A DNA stretch of 46,560 nucleotides from Thauera sp. (GTDB lineage: Bacteria > Pseudomonadota > Gammaproteobacteria > Burkholderiales > Rhodocyclaceae), in NCBI GenBank assembly GCA_017302295.1, contig JAFLDS010000022.1, forward strand, positions 1-46,560, given 5' to 3'. The position numbers and the translations under genes were made by a program. The notes beneath the pieces are model-generated. The model searched no databases. It saw nothing but the letters and a program-made list of their open reading frames with translations, and had not been told where the DNA came from. Below are positions 42,871-46,560 of the stretch, in pieces; positions within the stretch are counted from its first letter, which is position 1, and every line of letters starts with the position of its first letter.

Positions 42871-43983
42871 TCACTCGGTCCGATGCGCCTCGGCGAGGTA
42901 GTCGCGCGTGCGCATCTCGATCAGGCGACTGACCGTTCGCACGAACTCGTGCGCGTTCTGGCCTTCCGTGTATAGCTCGTAGGCCGGCGCTTCGGCGCTG
43001 ACGATCAGCTTCACGCGGTGGTCGTAGAGCACATCGATGAGCCACGTGAACCGGCGCGCCTCGGCGGCATTGCCCGGCAGCATTTTGGGCACGTTCGACA
43101 GCACGAGGGTGTGGTTCTCGCGCGCGATCTCAAGATAGTCGTTCTGCGAGCGCGCGCCCTTGCACAAGGTTTCGAAATCGAACCAGATCACACCCGGCGC
43201 CTTGCGGATCACCGGCAGCCTGCGCTCCAGGATCTCGACCTCGCCCGTATCTCCCGGCCCACCCGCGAGACGGACGAAATCCTCCTCGAGCTTGCGCTCG
43301 GCGATGGCGTCGTGCGGCACCAGGTAGATCTCGAGCGCCTCGAGCGTGCGCAGGCGGTAGTCGGTGCCGTCATCGACCTCGATGACGTCGAAGCTCTTCT
43401 TGATGAACTCGATCGTCGGCAGAAAGTTCACCCGCATCAGGCCGTTCGGGTACAGCCCGTCGGGCGGGTAGTTGGTGGTCATGACGAAGATCACCCCACG
43501 CGCGAACAGCGCCTCCAGCAGCCGGCCGAGGATCATCGCGTCGGCGATGTCCGACACATGAAACTCGTCGAAGCACAGGAGCCGCGTTCCGGCCGCGATG
43601 CGGTCGGCCACCTTCTGCAGTGGGTCGGGCTCGTGGTTGTGGTCCTTCAGGTCATTCTGCACTTCCTGCATGAAGGCGTGGAAGTGCACCCTGCGCTTGC
43701 GCTTGTAGGGGACCGCGTCGAAGAAGCAATCCATCAGAAAGCTCTTGCCGCGCCCCACTCCGCCCCAGAAATAAACGCTGCGCGGCTGCGCCGGTCGCGC
43801 GAACATCTTGCGCAGCTTCGTGCGACGCGCGGCCTTGAAGCCGACGAGTTCGGAATACAGGCGCTGCAGGCGCGTGGCAGCGGCGCGCTGCGCCGGGTCG
43901 GAGGTGAAGCCGCGAGCCTTGAGCTCGGCCTCGTAGGCATCGAGCATGCCGTGCTCGGCCACGTTGAGGATGCGATGGGGCAT
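42871..43983 (-). CDS. zapE: ZapE/AFG1-family ATPase
   Basis: 370 residues. The P-loop is YFWGGVGRGKSFLMDCFFDAVP (about 71-92), followed by RRVHFHAFMQEVQ and Walker B LLCFDEFHVSDIADAMILGRL, with the sensor region FVMTTNYPPDGLYPNGLMR. ZapE associates with the divisome and modulates FtsZ in E. coli; AFG1 is the mitochondrial relative. The ATG at 43983 (MPHRILNVAEHG) is chosen because upstream codons lack similarity. It lies 102 bases from lpdA and 42 from the helicase. Confidence 0.93.
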   Translation of the reverse strand: MPHRILNVAEHGMLDAYEAELKARGFTSDPAQRAAATRLQRLYSELVGFKAARRTKLRKMFARPAQPRSVYFWGGVGRGKSFLMDCFFDAVPYKRKRRVHFHAFMQEVQNDLKDHNHEPDPLQKVADRIAAGTRLLCFDEFHVSDIADAMILGRLLEALFARGVIFVMTTNYPPDGLYPNGLMRVNFLPTIEFIKKSFDVIEVDDGTDYRLRTLEALEIYLVPHDAIAERKLEEDFVRLAGGPGDTGEVEILERRLPVIRKAPGVIWFDFETLCKGARSQNDYLEIARENHTLVLSNVPKMLPGNAAEARRFTWLIDVLYDHRVKLIVSAEAPAYELYTEGQNAHEFVRTVSRLIEMRTRDYLAEAHRTE

Positions 43984-44085
43984 TGTACGAAGCGACGCGT
44001 CGAGGGACAGGAACGTTAACGGAAAAACGGGGCGAGTCGAGAGGGGTTGCCCCCGCTCCCTCACCCCGCGTGGCTCAAGCGCCTA

Positions 44086-45510
44086 TCAGAAGTGCAACGG
44101 CCGCTTGTCGCAGGCCAGCGCAGCCTCGTGCACCACTTCCGAGAGCGTCGGGTGGGCGTGGCAGATACGGGCGAGGTCTTCGCTGCAGCCAGCGAACTCC
44201 ATCGCCACCACCGCCTCCGAAATCAGCTCCGAAGCGTTGGCGCCGATGATGTGCACGCCGAGGATACGGTCGGTAGCAGCATCAGCCAGCATCTTCACGA
44301 AACCGGTCGGGTCGCCCATGCCCAACGCACGGCCGTTGGCCATGAACGGGATCTTGCCGACCTTGTAGGCGACGCCCTCGGCCTTGAGCTGCTGCTCGGT
44401 CTTGCCGACCCAGGCGATCTCGGGGCTGGTGTAGATGACCCAGGGGATGGTGTCGAAGTTGCAGTGGCCGGCCTGGCCCGCCATCAGCTCGGCGACCATC
44501 ACCGCCTCTTCCATCGCCTTGTGCGCGAGCATCGGGCCGCGCACCACGTCGCCCACCGCCCACACGCCGGGCAGGTTGGTACGGCAGTGGCCATCGACCT
44601 CGATCATGCCGCGCCCGGTGATCTTGAGTCCGACTGCTTCAGCATTCAGGCCATCGGTGTTGGGCACGCGACCTACCGACACGATCAGGCGATCCGCTTC
44701 GAGCTTCTGGTCGTTGCCGTCCTTGTCCTTGTAGGCGACGGTGACGCCCTTCTTGCCGACCTTGACTTCGCCGATGCTGACGCCGAGCTGGATGTTGAGC
44801 CCCTGCTTCTTGAATACCTTCAGAGCTTCCTTGGCCACGTCCTGGTCGGCTGCGGCAAGGAAATCGGGCAGCGCTTCGAGCACCGTCACCTCGGCACCCA
44901 CCCGGCGCCACACCGAACCCATCTCCAGGCCGATGACGCCCGCGCCGATCACCGCAAGCTTGCCCGGCACCGCATCGATGTCCAGCGCGCCGACGTTGTC
45001 GCAGACGAGCTTGTTGTCCACCGGGATGCCCGGCAGGTGACGCGCCGACGAGCCGGTGGCGACGATGACCTGCTTGGCGGTGACGATCTCTTCGCCCACC
45101 TTCACCTGCCAGCCCTCGGCAACCTGGCCGACGAAGGAGCCGTGGCCGTTGAGCAGCGTGACCTTGTTCTTCTTGAACAGGCCCTTGATGCCGCCGGTGA
45201 GCTGATCGACGATCTTCGCCTTGCGCGCGATCATCTTCGACACGTCGATCTTCGGCGTACCCACGCTGATGCCCTGATCGGCGAAGGAATGGCCGGCTTC
45301 CTCGAACAGATGCGAGGTGTGCAGCAGCGCCTTGGACGGAATGCAGCCGACATTGAGGCAGGTGCCGCCGAGACGCGGTTCGCCCTTCGGATCGGCGTAG
45401 GGATTGGATTCGCAGCACGCGGTCTTGAAGCCGAGTTGCGCTGCGCGGATCGCGGCCACGTAGCCGCCGGGCCCGCCGCCGATGACGAGAACGTCGAATT
45501 GCTGAGACAT
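44086..45510 (-). CDS. lpdA: Dihydrolipoyl dehydrogenase (E3)
   Basis: 474 residues. FAD motif [21 protein letters not shown] (about 8-28), the redox disulfide [16 protein letters not shown], the NAD motif [26 protein letters not shown], and the C-terminal [16 protein letters not shown] with the catalytic His-Glu pair. It re-oxidises dihydrolipoamide for 2-oxoglutarate dehydrogenase. It is 84 bases downstream of sucB, with a strong hairpin between. Confidence 0.97.
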   Translation of the reverse strand: MSQQFDVLVIGGGPGGYVAAIRAAQLGFKTACCESNPYADPKGEPRLGGTCLNVGCIPSKALLHTSHLFEEAGHSFADQGISVGTPKIDVSKMIARKAKIVDQLTGGIKGLFKKNKVTLLNGHGSFVGQVAEGWQVKVGEEIVTAKQVIVATGSSARHLPGIPVDNKLVCDNVGALDIDAVPGKLAVIGAGVIGLEMGSVWRRVGAEVTVLEALPDFLAAADQDVAKEALKVFKKQGLNIQLGVSIGEVKVGKKGVTVAYKDKDGNDQKLEADRLIVSVGRVPNTDGLNAEAVGLKITGRGMIEVDGHCRTNLPGVWAVGDVVRGPMLAHKAMEEAVMVAELMAGQAGHCNFDTIPWVIYTSPEIAWVGKTEQQLKAEGVAYKVGKIPFMANGRALGMGDPTGFVKMLADAATDRILGVHIIGANASELISEAVVAMEFAGCSEDLARICHAHPTLSEVVHEAALACDKRPLHF

Positions 45511-45533
45511 TGAACTCTCCCTCTCTTGAAAAA

Positions 45534-45583
45534 CGGGGCACGCCCGTCGGGGAAGGGTTCTCCCTCCCCCGCAGCGTGCCCCG
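45534..45583. promoter_or_regulatory. Long hairpin between sucB and lpdA
   Basis: cggggcacgc (45534-45543) pairs perfectly with gcgtgccccg (45574-45583). An inner ggggaaggg and ccctcccc pair extends the structure around a ttct loop. There is no T-run in either direction. It could adjust lpdA expression relative to sucB by partial termination or mRNA processing, which is inference. Confidence 0.55.
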
Positions 45584-45594
45584 GCTGAGGCGTG

Positions 45595-46560
45595 TTAGAC
45601 GTCGAGGATCAGGCGGGCCGGATCTTCCAGTGCTTCCTTCATCGTCACCAGGCCGAGCACCGCCTCGCGACCGTCAATGATGCGGTGGTCGTAGGACATG
45701 GCCAGGTAGTTGATCGGACGGATCACGACCTGCCCGTTCTCGGCGACCGGACGGTCCTTGGTGGCGTGGATGCCCAGGATGGCCGACTGCGGCGGGTTGA
45801 TGATCGGCGTCGACAGCATCGAACCGAACACGCCGCCGTTGGAGATCGAGAAGGTGCCGCCCGACAGCTCTTCCAGCGTCAGCTTGCCGTTCTTGGCCTT
45901 CTCGCCGAACTCGGCGATCTTGAGCTCGATCTCGGCGATCGACATCGATTCGGCGTTGCGCAGGATGGGCACTACCAGGCCGCGCGGCGAGCCCACCGCG
46001 ATGCCGATGTCGATGTAACCGTGATAGACGATGTCGTTGCCATCGACCGAAGCGTTGAGAATCGGGAACTTCTTCAGCGCCGCGACCGCCGCCTTGACGA
46101 AGAAGCCCATGAAACCCAGACGCACGCCGTGCGCCTTCTCGAACTTCTCGCCGTACTGCTTGCGCAGCGCCATCACCGGACCCATGTTCACTTCGTTGAA
46201 CGTGGTCAGGATGGCATTCTCGTTCTTCGACTGGATCAGGCGCTCGGCGATGCGGGCACGCAGACGCGTCATCGGCACGCGCTCTTCCGGACGGTCTCCG
46301 GCCAGAGTCACCGGCGCAGCGGCGGGCGCGGCCGCCCGCGCAGCGGCTGCAGCGGCGCGAGGCTGAGCGGCAGCGGCATCTTCCTTCGTCACACGACCAC
46401 CGCGACCACTGCCAGCCACGTCGGCTGCCGCAACCCCTTTCTCTTCGAGAATCTTGCGCGCCGCCGGGCTCGCAGCGCCCGCAGCGCCAGCATCGCCTGT
46501 CGAGCGGTGCTGATGTCGGTCCACGCGCCGACAATCTCGACCGCTTGGCCGGCGGCGTCG
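45595..46560 (-). CDS. sucB: Dihydrolipoamide succinyltransferase (2-oxoglutarate dehydrogenase E2), 5' part missing or altered
   Basis: The frame is open to the window edge, but convincing E2 sequence starts near 46495. It contains the E3-binding domain ([32 protein letters not shown]), an Ala-rich linker, and the whole catalytic domain with [34 protein letters not shown] and the active-site [15 protein letters not shown]. The lipoyl domain and the N-terminal Ala/Pro linker, expected as about 100 more residues, are absent. Bases 46500-46560 in this frame give an Arg-rich string that is not E2-like. The GTG at 46524 is therefore probably not a real start. Together with lpdA it supplies the E2 and E3 parts of the complex. 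Confidence 0.88.
   Translation of the reverse strand, partial: RRRRPSGRDCRRVDRHQHRSTGDAGAAGAASPAARKILEEKGVAAADVAGSGRGGRVTKEDAAAAQPRAAAAAARAAAPAAAPVTLAGDRPEERVPMTRLRARIAERLIQSKNENAILTTFNEVNMGPVMALRKQYGEKFEKAHGVRLGFMGFFVKAAVAALKKFPILNASVDGNDIVYHGYIDIGIAVGSPRGLVVPILRNAESMSIAEIELKIAEFGEKAKNGKLTLEELSGGTFSISNGGVFGSMLSTPIINPPQSAILGIHATKDRPVAENGQVVIRPINYLAMSYDHRIIDGREAVLGLVTMKEALEDPARLILDV
46490..46559 (-). pseudogene. Fragment of a PAS-domain (PAC motif) protein fused to sucB
   Basis: On the minus strand, one frame off from sucB, the edge reads [20 protein letters not shown], which matches the end of a PAS domain (D-x-x-G ... VG-x-x-TDI). This is the kind of sequence found in sensor kinases and diguanylate cyclases. 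It runs into the sucB sequence without a break in the DNA, so one of the two must be displaced. Confidence 0.5.

Noticed and set aside
44047-45513. A 488-residue open frame on the plus strand opposite lpdA
   Set aside because: It lies entirely opposite a well-recognised enzyme gene and its composition is typical of the complement of a GC-rich coding strand.

Overview
The window is GC-rich (roughly two thirds G+C by eye) and densely coding, with no gene-free stretch over 300 bases apart from the tRNA interval at 12917-13394. The gene content points to a betaproteobacterium of the Rhodocyclales type (Thauera/Azoarcus-like): a DUF3579 gene beside rpsT and murJ, an Fpr/LysR divergent pair, a phasin (polyhydroxyalkanoate granules), molybdenum-cofactor genes, and a hemerythrin/DUF2249/membrane-protein operon behind an FNR/DNR-type box, as expected in a denitrifier. 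The assignment is inference from gene content and order, not from a marker comparison.

Layout: (1) 1-2040: a C-terminal remnant of the SOS polymerase DnaE2, then a two-gene unit of a ParA ATPase and a ribbon-helix-helix protein with a long Ala/Lys/Pro-rich arm, preceded by a perfect 20-bp palindrome. (2) 2140-10800: metY, a spermidine-synthase-like protein, a 1217-residue AsmA-like envelope protein, a BaiN-type flavoprotein and an MFS transporter. (3) 10870-12916: three translationally coupled genes (hemerythrin, DUF2249, heme-copper-like membrane protein) behind an FNR-like box. (4) 12912-13292: a tRNA operon Pro-Arg-His with promoter and terminator. (5) 13395-15283: a methyltransferase, a CoA-pyrophosphatase and a retropepsin-like protease. 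(6) 15284-22406: a complete minor-pilin operon on the minus strand (fimT, pilV, pilW, pilX, pilY1, pilY2-like, pilE), followed upstream by a YjfB-like peptide and a Phd/VapC pair.

(7) 23679-28166: yajQ, ppnP, DUF2788, then argG, argF and argD on the minus strand, three arginine-biosynthesis steps together. (8) 28434-30798: DUF3579, rpsT, murJ. (9) 30920-34497: a LysR regulator divergent from ferredoxin-NADP reductase (resembling finR/fpr), then ettA. (10) 34562-38182: a second DUF2249 protein with a Gly/Cys tail, a small unknown, lemA with two TPM-domain genes, and a phasin. (11) 38284-40748: moaE, moaD, moeA, mobB. (12) 40867-46560: a DinG/YoaA helicase, zapE, lpdA and most of sucB.

Both edges look abnormal. 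The dnaE2 frame breaks down near base 110, and the sucB frame stops resembling an E2 subunit near base 46495, where the remaining sequence reads as the end of a PAS domain in another frame. The window may be a whole contig with chimeric ends. The most interesting candidates are the ParA/RHH unit with its palindrome, and the FNR-box hemerythrin/DUF2249/membrane-protein operon with its unlinked second DUF2249 gene.
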